64,000 bases of DNA from an uncultured Eubacteriales bacterium (lineage in GTDB: Bacteria > Bacillota > Clostridia > Oscillospirales > CAG-272), in the NCBI GenBank assembly GCA_934486825.1, contig CAKSQF010000006.1, positions 1-64,000 on the forward strand. The letters are read 5' to 3'. A program made the translations under genes and the position numbers. The notes beneath the pieces are model-generated. The model was not told the DNA's origin and made no database searches. It worked only from the letters and a program-made list of their open reading frames with translations. Shown here one piece after another: positions 51,648-59,635 of the stretch; within the stretch, counting starts at the first letter, position 1, and each line of letters starts with the position of its first letter.

Positions 51648-54035
51648 ATGAGAACTGATATTTGTGAAAAGATAAAAAAAGGTATTTTTTACCTTGATTG
51701 CGGTATGGGAACCTCGTTGCAGGGACTTGGCGTCGATATTTCAAAAGGAACCGAAATGTACAGTATCCGGTGCAGGGATGTCGTTGTACGACATCATGTT
51801 GATTGCTATATGGCGGGGTCCGATCTGATATATACCAATACCTTCGGCATAAACGGATTAAAGTATACGAAAGCCGAAATAAAAGAAATGATGACGGCTT
51901 CGCTCGGTGCGGCGGAGACAGCAAGAGACGTATGCCTGTCCGAAAGAGGGGAAGATCTCTATATAGGTCTTGATATCGGTCCGACAGGGAAGATGCTTGA
52001 GCCATACGGCGATCTGACATTTGAAGATGCGGTAAATGCTTTTGCCGAGACGGTCAGATCTGCCGACGAATCAAAATACGACGTCATAATTATTGAAACA
52101 ATGACCGATTGTCTTGAAACCAAGGCGGCGGTGATTGCGGCAAAAGAAAACTCAAAAAAGCCTGTTTTTGTTACAAACGTTTATGATAAAAGCGGTCGCA
52201 TGCTTACCGGTGCCGACTGCGAGGCAATGGTTGCAATGCTTGAAGGGCTTGGTGTTAGTGCTCTCGGTCTGAACTGCTCTCTCGGTCCGTCTGATATGCT
52301 TGATGTTACAAAGCGTATTGCATCACTTACTTCTTTACCGCTGATTGTCAAACCAAACGCTGGTTTGCCTGCTATGATCGACGAAAAACCGGTGTATACT
52401 ACAACTCCCAAGCTCTTTGCTTCCGAAATGTCGGATATTGTTTCTGCCGGTGCCGTAATTATCGGCGGTTGCTGCGGAACAACACCGGAATATATATCGG
52501 AGCTTGTTTCAGAGACGCGCAATATGACGTCAAAAACAGTTGCGGATAAAAATCGGACTGTTGTTTCGTCGTCAACGCATGCTGTCTGCTTTGACGGTAA
52601 AACAGTAATTATAGGCGAGCGGATCAATCCTACCGGAAAGAAAAAATTCAAGGAAGCGCTTCTGAACAGCGATATGGGGTATGTCATGTCCGAAGCGACG
52701 GGGCAAGCCGATCGGGGAGCGGATATTCTTGATGTCAATGTTGGACTTGCCGATATTGATGAAAAAGAAGTAATGCTTTCCGCTGTCAAATCCGTTCAAT
52801 CAGTTTGTGATCTTCCGTTGCAGATAGATACCGCGGATCCTGCTGCACTTGAAGCGGCATTGCGGATTTACGTCGGGAAGCCTCTTATCAATTCGGTAAA
52901 CGGTACCGAAAAATCAATGTCATCCGTGTTTCCGCTGGTAAAGAAATACGGCGGAACTGTTATTGGATTGACGCTTGATGAAAACGGGATTCCCGATACG
53001 GCAGAAAAACGCGTTTCAATAGCCGAAAGGATAATTGACAATGCGTCAAAATACGGAATCGGCAGGAATGACATAATTATTGATCCGCTGGCAATGGCTG
53101 TGTCGGCAATCCCCGACGCCGCTTCGGTTACACTCGAAACAGTCGGGCGCCTGAGCTCTATGGGTATAAAAACATGCCTCGGAGTATCAAATGTATCATT
53201 CGGACTTCCCGGACGGGAGAACGTAAACAGTTCATTCCTTGCCTGCGCAATGCAGAACGGACTTTCGGCGGCGATTGTCAACCCGTACTCGGATATGATA
53301 ATGAATGTCTGCCGTGCGACCGAGGTTGTGCTCGGACGTGACAAAAACTGTTCTGATTTTATTTCTTCAATAACCGAAGCAGGGGAGAAAAAGGACAATA
53401 AATCAGGCAATAACCCGGATTTGACTCTGTTTGACTCAATTGTAAAGGGAATGTCTGATAAGGCAAAGAATCTTGCAATCAGGGATTCGGCGTTAAAAGC
53501 TCCGCTTGAAATAATCAATGAAGAAATAGTGCCGGCACTTGACACCATAGGTCGTGAGTTCGAAGCAAAAAAGGTGTTTCTGCCGAGGCTTCTTATGGCG
53601 GCTGACGCCGCCGGCGCGGCTTTCTCGGCAATCAGATTGCTTTTGCCGAAAAAAGACGGAAAATATACAATCGTTCTTGCGACGGTAAAAGGGGATATTC
53701 ACGATATAGGAAAAAATATTGTCGCCACTCTTCTTGAAAATTACGGCTACAATGTAATAGATCTCGGCAAGGATGTTCCGCCGGATGTCGTACTTGACAG
53801 CGCAGTCCGGAACAAGGCTGTGCTTGTCGGTCTGTCTGCATTGATGACGACGACCCTGCCGTCAATGAAGGAAACGGTGGAGCTTCTGAAAAAGGAGTAT
53901 CCTAACGGAAAGGTGGTCGTAGGAGGGGCTGTGCTTACAAAGGAATATGCCGATTCAATAGGTGCGGATTTTTATGCAAAAGATGCGATGGAAACGGTCA
54001 GATATGCGGAAAGTCTTTCGGAAAATGAGAGCTGA
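51648..54035 (+). CDS. metH: B12-dependent methionine synthase (short form)
   Basis: Methylates homocysteine using methyl-THF through cobalamin. 795 aa: homocysteine/zinc domain (about 1-290; LDCGMGTSLQ, NCSLGPSD and GGCCGTTPEYI supply the Zn Cys), pterin-binding TIM barrel (about 310-580; GERINPTGKKKFKEAL, ADILDVNVGL), B12 cap, and B12-binding Rossmann domain (about 665-795) with KGDIHDIGKN, whose His is the lower cobalt ligand. The C-terminal SAM-dependent reactivation domain (~330 aa) is absent, as in many anaerobes that encode it separately; no such gene lies in this window. No SD precedes the ATG, so translation may be coupled to metF. Confidence 0.95.
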   Translation: MRTDICEKIKKGIFYLDCGMGTSLQGLGVDISKGTEMYSIRCRDVVVRHHVDCYMAGSDLIYTNTFGINGLKYTKAEIKEMMTASLGAAETARDVCLSERGEDLYIGLDIGPTGKMLEPYGDLTFEDAVNAFAETVRSADESKYDVIIIETMTDCLETKAAVIAAKENSKKPVFVTNVYDKSGRMLTGADCEAMVAMLEGLGVSALGLNCSLGPSDMLDVTKRIASLTSLPLIVKPNAGLPAMIDEKPVYTTTPKLFASEMSDIVSAGAVIIGGCCGTTPEYISELVSETRNMTSKTVADKNRTVVSSSTHAVCFDGKTVIIGERINPTGKKKFKEALLNSDMGYVMSEATGQADRGADILDVNVGLADIDEKEVMLSAVKSVQSVCDLPLQIDTADPAALEAALRIYVGKPLINSVNGTEKSMSSVFPLVKKYGGTVIGLTLDENGIPDTAEKRVSIAERIIDNASKYGIGRNDIIIDPLAMAVSAIPDAASVTLETVGRLSSMGIKTCLGVSNVSFGLPGRENVNSSFLACAMQNGLSAAIVNPYSDMIMNVCRATEVVLGRDKNCSDFISSITEAGEKKDNKSGNNPDLTLFDSIVKGMSDKAKNLAIRDSALKAPLEIINEEIVPALDTIGREFEAKKVFLPRLLMAADAAGAAFSAIRLLLPKKDGKYTIVLATVKGDIHDIGKNIVATLLENYGYNVIDLGKDVPPDVVLDSAVRNKAVLVGLSALMTTTLPSMKETVELLKKEYPNGKVVVGGAVLTKEYADSIGADFYAKDAMETVRYAESLSENES

Positions 54036-54522
54036 CTTTTATGTGCAACTGAATAAAAAAATCCGGGGAAAATCGCGCCTTGTGCGGGTGATCGTACTGT
54101 CGGATAAAATTCTTACGGCTGTTTGTTTTATACTTTATCCGGTTTACGAAATATACCTTTCTCTTACCGACAGATATTTGCTTGTAAAAACCCTGAGCGT
54201 GCCTGCTGTGTCGTTTGTTGTTATCTCACTGCTGAGGATGTTTATAAATGCAAAAAGACCGAGCGAAATCTGCGGTTTGAAGCCAATACTCAGCCAAACG
54301 AGATGCGATCGGTCTTTTCCGAGCAGACACGTATTTTCGGCTTTTGCGGTTGCGGTTGCATTTGCACAGTCGGATATACGACTCGGAATTATTTTCTGTT
54401 TTATCGGGACAATGATTGCCGTTTTGAGAGTTGCGGGCGGAGTCCATTTTGTAAGAGATGTTGTTGTCGGCGCTTTTGCCGGGCTGACCTCATGCGCACT
54501 CTATCCTATGTTCCCGTTCTGA
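54025..54522 (+). CDS. PAP2-superfamily membrane phosphatase
   Basis: 165 aa integral membrane phosphatase. Motif 1 KRPSE (Lys-x6-Arg-Pro type), motif 2 FPSRHVFSA, motif 3 RVAGGVHFVRDVVVG (Arg...His...Asp) are complete. It dephosphorylates a lipid phosphate such as phosphatidic acid or undecaprenyl pyrophosphate. I chose the ATG at 54025, overlapping the metH end by 11 nt; the frame is open further upstream inside metH, but those residues are only a shadow of metH. No direct functional link with metH. Confidence 0.85.
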   Translation: MRADFYVQLNKKIRGKSRLVRVIVLSDKILTAVCFILYPVYEIYLSLTDRYLLVKTLSVPAVSFVVISLLRMFINAKRPSEICGLKPILSQTRCDRSFPSRHVFSAFAVAVAFAQSDIRLGIIFCFIGTMIAVLRVAGGVHFVRDVVVGAFAGLTSCALYPMFPF

Positions 54523-54531
54523 ATCGGTTTT

Positions 54532-55647
54532 TTACGTGTTCTGACGGTATAAAACGAGCTTGGCAATCTGCGCAAGTTCGTTTTTGCTTTCATCAAGAAA
54601 GTCCTTGACCGGGCAGTAATTGCTTTCGGATAACAAAAAGGATCTGAAGCGTCGGCAGCCGCCTTCACATCTGCCGAAATATCCGCAGTTTTCGCACCGA
54701 CCGATTGTTTCTGCGTTTTTCTTCAAAAACAGTTCGGCTTTTTGGCTTTTTTTCAGATCATCAATCGATGAATCGTTGATATTTCCGAGCTTCTCGTTAT
54801 CGAGAACATAGAAGTCGCATGGATAAACCGACCCATCCGCCTCTGTAACAAGCTGAATTGCACAGCGCCCCGTCATGCCGCACATTTCGGGATATTCACC
54901 CATTGCTATCCTCACATAATTGTCAAAATGACGTACGCTTATGTAATTTGAATTGTATATGCCGTCTGCCCAAAGGCGGAAAAATTCCTTGAGAAATCTT
55001 CCGTATTTCCGAGGTGTCAGTGAATATACTTCGTGTCCGACGTCGTTTTCAAGCTCGGGCAGACAGGGAATTATCTGTATAAAGCCGAAGTTGTTTCTGT
55101 TCAGAAAATTCCAAAGCTGCTTCGGATGGTCGGCAATCTGCCTTGTCAGAACCGTGAGCAGATCGAATCTGACCGAATGTTGTTCAAGCAATTTTGATGC
55201 GGCAATGACGCGTTCATAGGTTCCGCCTTTTTCGTCAACGCGGCAAAAATCATGCATTTGCCTGTCGCCGTCGAGCGACAATCCTACAAGAAAATCATAT
55301 TTTTTCAGTAATGCGCAAAAATCATTATCAATGAGGATTCCGTTTGTCTGTATTGCGTAGCTGATCTTGAGATTTTTATTATTCTTTTCATCGCAGTAAG
55401 AACAAAAATCTCTGAAAAAATCAAGACCGGCAAGTGTCGGCTCGCCTCCCTGAAAAGCAAAACTTATTTGCTCCGAGTTTTTTGCCTGCCCGAATATCTT
55501 GTCTATAAGCATATGCGACGTTTCGTGCGACATTATTCCAAATGACCTGATTTCCCGCCTGCTGCTGACATCGGCGTAAAAGCAGTATTTGCAACGCATG
55601 TTGCAAAGTGATGATGCGGGTTTAATGAGAACAGCTATATCCGGCAT
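54532..55647 (-). CDS. Radical SAM/SPASM protein, anaerobic sulfatase-maturase-like
   Basis: 371 aa. The CNMRCKYC motif (Cys-x3-Cys-x2-Cys) ligates the SAM [4Fe-4S] cluster near the N-terminus; FAFQGGEPTLAGL and SYAIQTNGIL follow. The C-terminal SPASM-type Cys set (CGMTGRC, YPCDFY, CENCGYFGRCEGGCR, CPVKD) binds two auxiliary clusters, as in anaerobic sulfatase maturases that make formylglycine. I chose ATG 55647 (SD CGGAG at 7 nt), nine codons after an in-frame ATG. No arylsulfatase is in this window (the LTA-synthase-like enzyme uses Thr), so it may modify another peptide. Convergent with the PAP2 gene with no terminator seen. Confidence 0.85.
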   Translation of the reverse strand: MPDIAVLIKPASSLCNMRCKYCFYADVSSRREIRSFGIMSHETSHMLIDKIFGQAKNSEQISFAFQGGEPTLAGLDFFRDFCSYCDEKNNKNLKISYAIQTNGILIDNDFCALLKKYDFLVGLSLDGDRQMHDFCRVDEKGGTYERVIAASKLLEQHSVRFDLLTVLTRQIADHPKQLWNFLNRNNFGFIQIIPCLPELENDVGHEVYSLTPRKYGRFLKEFFRLWADGIYNSNYISVRHFDNYVRIAMGEYPEMCGMTGRCAIQLVTEADGSVYPCDFYVLDNEKLGNINDSSIDDLKKSQKAELFLKKNAETIGRCENCGYFGRCEGGCRRFRSFLLSESNYCPVKDFLDESKNELAQIAKLVLYRQNT

Positions 55648-55726
55648 GTGTTTACTCCGTTTTTGTATTTTCATTGAACATTATATCATACTTTTATTAA
55701 TTTTTCAAATATAAAGGCAAAATATC

Positions 55727-55755
55727 TTGACATTGTAAAGCCAAAGTGATATGAT
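55727..55755 (+). promoter_or_regulatory. Promoter of the CobW-like pair
   Basis: TTGACA (55727-55732), 17 nt spacer, TATGAT (55750-55755). 25 of 29 positions including the spacer match the promoter at 23235-23263. Confidence 0.8.
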
Positions 55756-55790
55756 AACCACGGAATTTTATAAAGAAAAGAAGGATATAC

Positions 55791-56936
55791 ATGACAAAAA
55801 TCGATATATTCTCCGGTTTTCTCGGAGCCGGAAAAACAACACTTATAAAAAAGCTTCTGAAGGACGGCTTTGACGGACAAAAAGTTGTTCTGATAGAAAA
55901 TGAATTCGGCAAAATCGGTATAGACGGCGGCTTTTTGCAGGAATGCGGGATAAAGATCACGGAAATGAACAGCGGTTGTATTTGCTGCTCTCTTGTCGGT
56001 GATTTCAGCAGAGCACTCCGTAAGGTTATCGATGAATACAATCCCGAACGCATACTTATTGAACCGTCAGGAGTCGGTAAGCTTTCCGATGTTATACGTG
56101 CAGTTCAAAGCGTTGTCGGGGAAAATGTAGAGCTTTCGTCGTTTACCACGGTTGTTGATGCATCAAAATGCAAGATGTATATGAAAAATTTCGGTGAGTT
56201 TTATGACGATCAGATTTCAAATGCCAACTGCATTGTAATCAGCCATACTTCGAAACTGAGCGATGAAAAAATATCCGAAACGGTAAAAATGCTGAGAGAG
56301 AAAAATTCGGATGCGACAATAATTACCACCGACTGGGACAAGCTCAGCGGTGCGAGTATCATTGAAGCAATGGAGCAGAAGCAGACTCTGAAATCCGAGC
56401 TTTCAAGACTTGCCGATGAAATTCATGCGCACCATCATCACGATGACGATGAAGAGCATGAACATCCTCACCACCATCACCATGATAATGACGAAGAGTG
56501 CGACGATCCGGACTGCGAATGTCACCATCATCACGACGACGATGAAGAGCATGAACATCCTCACCACCATCACCATGATGATGACGAAGAGTGCGACGAC
56601 CCGGATTGCGAATGTCATCATCATCACGACGACGATGAAGAACACGGACATCATCATGCGGATGATGTATTTACAAGCTGGGGAATCGAGACTACCGCAA
56701 AATACAGTTCCGAACAGATTCTGTCAATTCTTTCGGAATTGAAAAATGACGAAAAATTCGGTCTGATTCTTCGTGCGAAAGGTATTGTCGAGGGAACGGA
56801 CGGAAACTGGATACACTTTGATTATGTTCCGGGCGAACCGGACGTGCGGAGCGGTCCTGCCGCAGTCACCGGTCTTGTCTGCGTTATCGGGTCGCATATT
56901 GACAAAAAGGCAATATCCGAGCTTTTCTCTGTTTGA
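55791..56936 (+). CDS. CobW/G3E GTPase with His/Asp/Cys repeat
   Basis: 381 aa putative metallochaperone/metal-insertion GTPase. Walker A GFLGAGKTTLI, Glu-rich switch ENEFGKIGIDG, metal-binding MNSGCICCSL (CxCC), Walker B-like ILIEPSGVG. The base-recognition NKxD is replaced by SHTSKL. Between the GTPase and the C-terminal CobW_C-like domain (about 295-381) lies a metal-binding insert, residues 214-289: two 31-residue copies and a partial third of HHHHDDDEEHEHPHHHHH followed by an acidic stretch with DCEC. Probably binds Zn2+, Ni2+ or Co2+. SD AAGGA. Followed 18 nt later by a second G3E protein. Confidence 0.9.
   Translation: MTKIDIFSGFLGAGKTTLIKKLLKDGFDGQKVVLIENEFGKIGIDGGFLQECGIKITEMNSGCICCSLVGDFSRALRKVIDEYNPERILIEPSGVGKLSDVIRAVQSVVGENVELSSFTTVVDASKCKMYMKNFGEFYDDQISNANCIVISHTSKLSDEKISETVKMLREKNSDATIITTDWDKLSGASIIEAMEQKQTLKSELSRLADEIHAHHHHDDDEEHEHPHHHHHDNDEECDDPDCECHHHHDDDEEHEHPHHHHHDDDEECDDPDCECHHHHDDDEEHGHHHADDVFTSWGIETTAKYSSEQILSILSELKNDEKFGLILRAKGIVEGTDGNWIHFDYVPGEPDVRSGPAAVTGLVCVIGSHIDKKAISELFSV
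56430..56657 (+). repeat. 93-bp tandem repeat coding for a metal-binding insert
   Basis: Two in-frame 93 bp units (56430-56522 and 56523-56615) and a 42 bp partial third (56616-56657) inside the CobW-like gene. The units differ at only a few positions (one Asn/Asp change in protein), pointing to recent duplication. Copy number may vary between strains. Confidence 0.92.
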
Positions 56937-56954
56937 TAGATTAAGGAGATAAAA

Positions 56955-57896
56955 ATGGAAGTACCAGTTTACCTTTTTACCGGATTTCTTGAAGGCGGAA
57001 AAACAACTGTAATACAGCAGACCCTTTCCGATCCGAATTTTAATTCCGGTGAGAGATTTCTTTTGATTGTTTGCGAAGAGGGTGCCGAAGAGTACGATCC
57101 GACTGCTTTTGCAAAGCCGAATGTATATATTGAATATATTGAAGATTCTTCGACGCTTACCGCCAGCTGTCTGACGGCGCTTTTGGATAAGCATAAATGT
57201 AACCGGGTTATCGTTGAGTATAACGGAATGTGGCTTTTGAATGATTTTTATCAGGCACTTCCGGAAAACTGGATGGTTTATCAGGAAATGATGTTTGCGG
57301 ATGCCGGTTCGTTTGAAACATTTAATACAAATATGCGTCAGCTGACGGTAGATAAGCTTCAGTCCTGTGAAGCGGTTATTCTTAACAGGGCAACCGATAT
57401 CACCGATAAGGATTCTATCCACAAAATCGTCCGTGCGGTTAACAGACGTTGCTCAATTGGATATGAGTATGAAAGCGGAGAATTTGAGTATGATGACACG
57501 AAGGATCCTCTGCCGTTTGACATAAATGCCCCTGTGATCGAAATAAAGGATCAGGATTTTGCCGAATGGTACAGGGACCTTACGGAAGAACCCGAAAAGT
57601 ATGACGGAAAAACCGTGAAATTCAAAGGAATTGTTGCAACATCGCCGAAGCTTGCAAAAAACGAATTTGCGGTCGGCAGGCACGTCATGGTTTGTTGCTC
57701 AAACGATATAAGCTACTGTGCAATGGTATGCAGGTCTGATTGCGAGGTAAGCCTCAAAACCAAGGACTGGGTAATAGTAACCGCAAAGATATCCTTCGGA
57801 AAGCATAAGATATATAGCGGTAAGGGACCGATTCTTTCGGCGACCGAGATCGTGATGACATCACAGCCCGAGCAACCGGTTGCAACATTTTATTGA
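56955..57896 (+). CDS. CobW-like GTPase fused to DUF1980/YcgQ-like domain
   Basis: 313 aa. The N-terminal ~170 residues form a G3E GTPase-like domain with Walker A GFLEGGKTT (usually GFLGAGKTT), ERFLLIVCEEGAEEYD in place of the Glu switch, and no CxCC motif; VIVEYNGMW replaces the EPSG loop. Residues ~190-310 resemble the C-terminal domain of YcgQ/TIGR03943 proteins: WYRDLTEEPEKYDGKTVKFKGIV, GRHVMVCCSNDISYCAMVC, WVIVTAKI. In other Firmicutes that domain is encoded with a YcgR-type permease and CobW proteins linked to zinc homeostasis. Likely partner of the His-rich protein. SD AAGGAG. Confidence 0.72.
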   Translation: MEVPVYLFTGFLEGGKTTVIQQTLSDPNFNSGERFLLIVCEEGAEEYDPTAFAKPNVYIEYIEDSSTLTASCLTALLDKHKCNRVIVEYNGMWLLNDFYQALPENWMVYQEMMFADAGSFETFNTNMRQLTVDKLQSCEAVILNRATDITDKDSIHKIVRAVNRRCSIGYEYESGEFEYDDTKDPLPFDINAPVIEIKDQDFAEWYRDLTEEPEKYDGKTVKFKGIVATSPKLAKNEFAVGRHVMVCCSNDISYCAMVCRSDCEVSLKTKDWVIVTAKISFGKHKIYSGKGPILSATEIVMTSQPEQPVATFY

Positions 57897-57903
57897 TACG
57901 CGG

Positions 57904-57935
57904 AAAAAAGCCACGGTAAATACCGTGGCTTTTTC
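57904..57935 (+). terminator. Convergent terminator (CobW pair / cls)
   Basis: AAAAAAGCCACGG / CCGTGGCTTTTT around TAAATA; symmetric A/T flanks allow use on both strands. Confidence 0.9.
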
Positions 57936-57945
57936 GATAGCTTTT

Positions 57946-59472
57946 TTATATAAGCGGGGAAAACAGTCTCAGAAAAGCAAACCATAGTCTTTTCAGGACA
58001 CCGATACGTATCGTCATCTGCTCGACGGGCTTTGATTTTTGCAGAGTTTCGATGTAATCTTTTTTTAATTCATCAACGACACGGCTCCTGTAAAAATAAC
58101 ATCCGCACTCAAAATGGAGATAAAGACTTCTGTAATCAAGATTTATTGATCCGACAGTTGCTACCTCATCATCGCATACAAATGATTTTGCGTGCACGAA
58201 CCCCGGCGTGTATTCATATATTTTTACACCGTGTTTGATAAGAACAGGGTAATACGACCTTGTAAGCTGGTATACGATTTTTTTATCCGGAATTCCGGGT
58301 GTGATAATGCGCACATCAACACCGCGTTTGGCGGCAAGTGTCAGAGCTGTTACCGTTTCATTGTCAATAATCAGGTAAGGAGTGTATATGTATACATACT
58401 TTTTTGAATTGTTGATTATGTTCAGATATACATTTTCGGCACATATCTCATTGTCGAGCGGTGAATCACCGTAAGGCTGTACATACCCGTCAGACTCGGC
58501 ATGAACCCCGGTTTTTGCCGGTATTATGAACTTTTTTATATCATTGTCGGTCGGTTTCAAAGAATTCCACTGATTAAGAAAAAGCAGGGAGAAGTTTTTG
58601 ACTGCTTCTCCGGTTATCATTACCCCGTTGTCTTTCCAGTGTCCGAATTTGTTGACCTTGTTTATATATTCGTCTGCAAGGTTAATTCCGCCGGTAAATG
58701 CAGTCGTGCCGTCAATTACAGTGATTTTTCTGTGGTCGCGGTTATTCATTACCGCCGAAAGAAAGGGCTTGAAGGGATTAAAAACAACGCATTTGATGCC
58801 GTATGATTCAATCTGCCTGTAATAATCATCCGGAAGCTTGAACATGCAGCCGACATCGTCGTATATCAGACGCACATCTACACCGCATGCCGCTTTTTCT
58901 TTGAGTATATCAAGAATTTTTCCCCACATTTCACCTTCTTCAATTATGAAATACTCCATAAAGATAAAGTGTTCGGCTTTTGACAGCCTGTCAAGTAAAA
59001 CGGGAAAATTGACGTCACCGAGAGGAAAATATTCCGTCAGTGTGTTTTTATAAACCGGGAAGCCGCTTTTTGAAAGATAGCGGCATTGACCGGCTATGTG
59101 ACCGTTGATGCTTTCAAGCTCGTTTATGACCTCGCTGTCATTGGTGTTGAATTCCGAAGTCAGCTCATCGGCTTTTTTGTACAGGAATTTTTTATCACGT
59201 ATAGGATGCTTGACGCCGAACATCAGATAAATTACGCCGCCAAACAGAGGAAAAATCAAAATAGGAACAACCCAGGCAAGCTTTACGCTCGGGTTTGACT
59301 CGGAATTTATGACGTGAGCGACAACAAGGAATGAGATAACCTTTAAAAGTGTATAAAGAATAATATTGTAATTTCCTGCCGCAAACAGTATATAGATAAG
59401 GTAAGCGAGTTGCAGCAAAAGCGCAAGTGCAACAAGGAAAACTCTTCCGTGTGTGTTCTTAAATAATTTCAT
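57946..59472 (-). CDS. cls: Cardiolipin synthase
   Basis: 508 aa membrane enzyme that makes cardiolipin from two phosphatidylglycerols. Two N-terminal transmembrane helices (about 10-65), then two phospholipase D domains with HRKITVIDG and HAKSFVCDDE (HxKx4D type) followed by GSINLDYRS. The C-terminus ends with a hydrophobic/basic amphipathic stretch (RLWFAFLRLFSPLI). Own promoter at 59506-59534; terminator shared with the CobW pair. Confidence 0.94.
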   Translation of the reverse strand: MKLFKNTHGRVFLVALALLLQLAYLIYILFAAGNYNIILYTLLKVISFLVVAHVINSESNPSVKLAWVVPILIFPLFGGVIYLMFGVKHPIRDKKFLYKKADELTSEFNTNDSEVINELESINGHIAGQCRYLSKSGFPVYKNTLTEYFPLGDVNFPVLLDRLSKAEHFIFMEYFIIEEGEMWGKILDILKEKAACGVDVRLIYDDVGCMFKLPDDYYRQIESYGIKCVVFNPFKPFLSAVMNNRDHRKITVIDGTTAFTGGINLADEYINKVNKFGHWKDNGVMITGEAVKNFSLLFLNQWNSLKPTDNDIKKFIIPAKTGVHAESDGYVQPYGDSPLDNEICAENVYLNIINNSKKYVYIYTPYLIIDNETVTALTLAAKRGVDVRIITPGIPDKKIVYQLTRSYYPVLIKHGVKIYEYTPGFVHAKSFVCDDEVATVGSINLDYRSLYLHFECGCYFYRSRVVDELKKDYIETLQKSKPVEQMTIRIGVLKRLWFAFLRLFSPLI

Positions 59473-59505
59473 ATAATCAACCCAATTTGTTCGTCTTTAC
59501 CTGAT

Positions 59506-59534
59506 ATTATATATTGTAAATCGTCAAAAGTCAA
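59506..59534 (-). promoter_or_regulatory. cls promoter
   Basis: Minus-strand TTGACT (59529-59534), 17 nt spacer, TATAAT (59506-59511). Confidence 0.8.
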
Positions 59535-59573
59535 TATTTATTCTCATGATAGCCGGAATGACGTATAAAAAAC

Positions 59574-59602
59574 TTGACAAAATGACATGTTTTTGATATA
59601 AT
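59574..59602 (+). promoter_or_regulatory. hom promoter
   Basis: TTGACA (59574-59579), 17 nt spacer, TATAAT (59597-59602), about 34 nt before the TTG start codon. No leader structure. Confidence 0.9.
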
Positions 59603-59635
59603 ATCCGCATATCGCATTATAATAGGGGTGATATT

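Noticed and set aside
53962..54024. 21-codon upstream extension of the PAP2 phosphatase
   Set aside because: It lies wholly inside metH in another frame and adds only a basic, non-family segment; the ATG at 54025 suits the overlap style seen elsewhere.
56430..56657. Direct repeats that might suggest a CRISPR-like array
   Set aside because: The 93 bp units are contiguous, in frame and code for a His/Asp-rich insert; no spacers.
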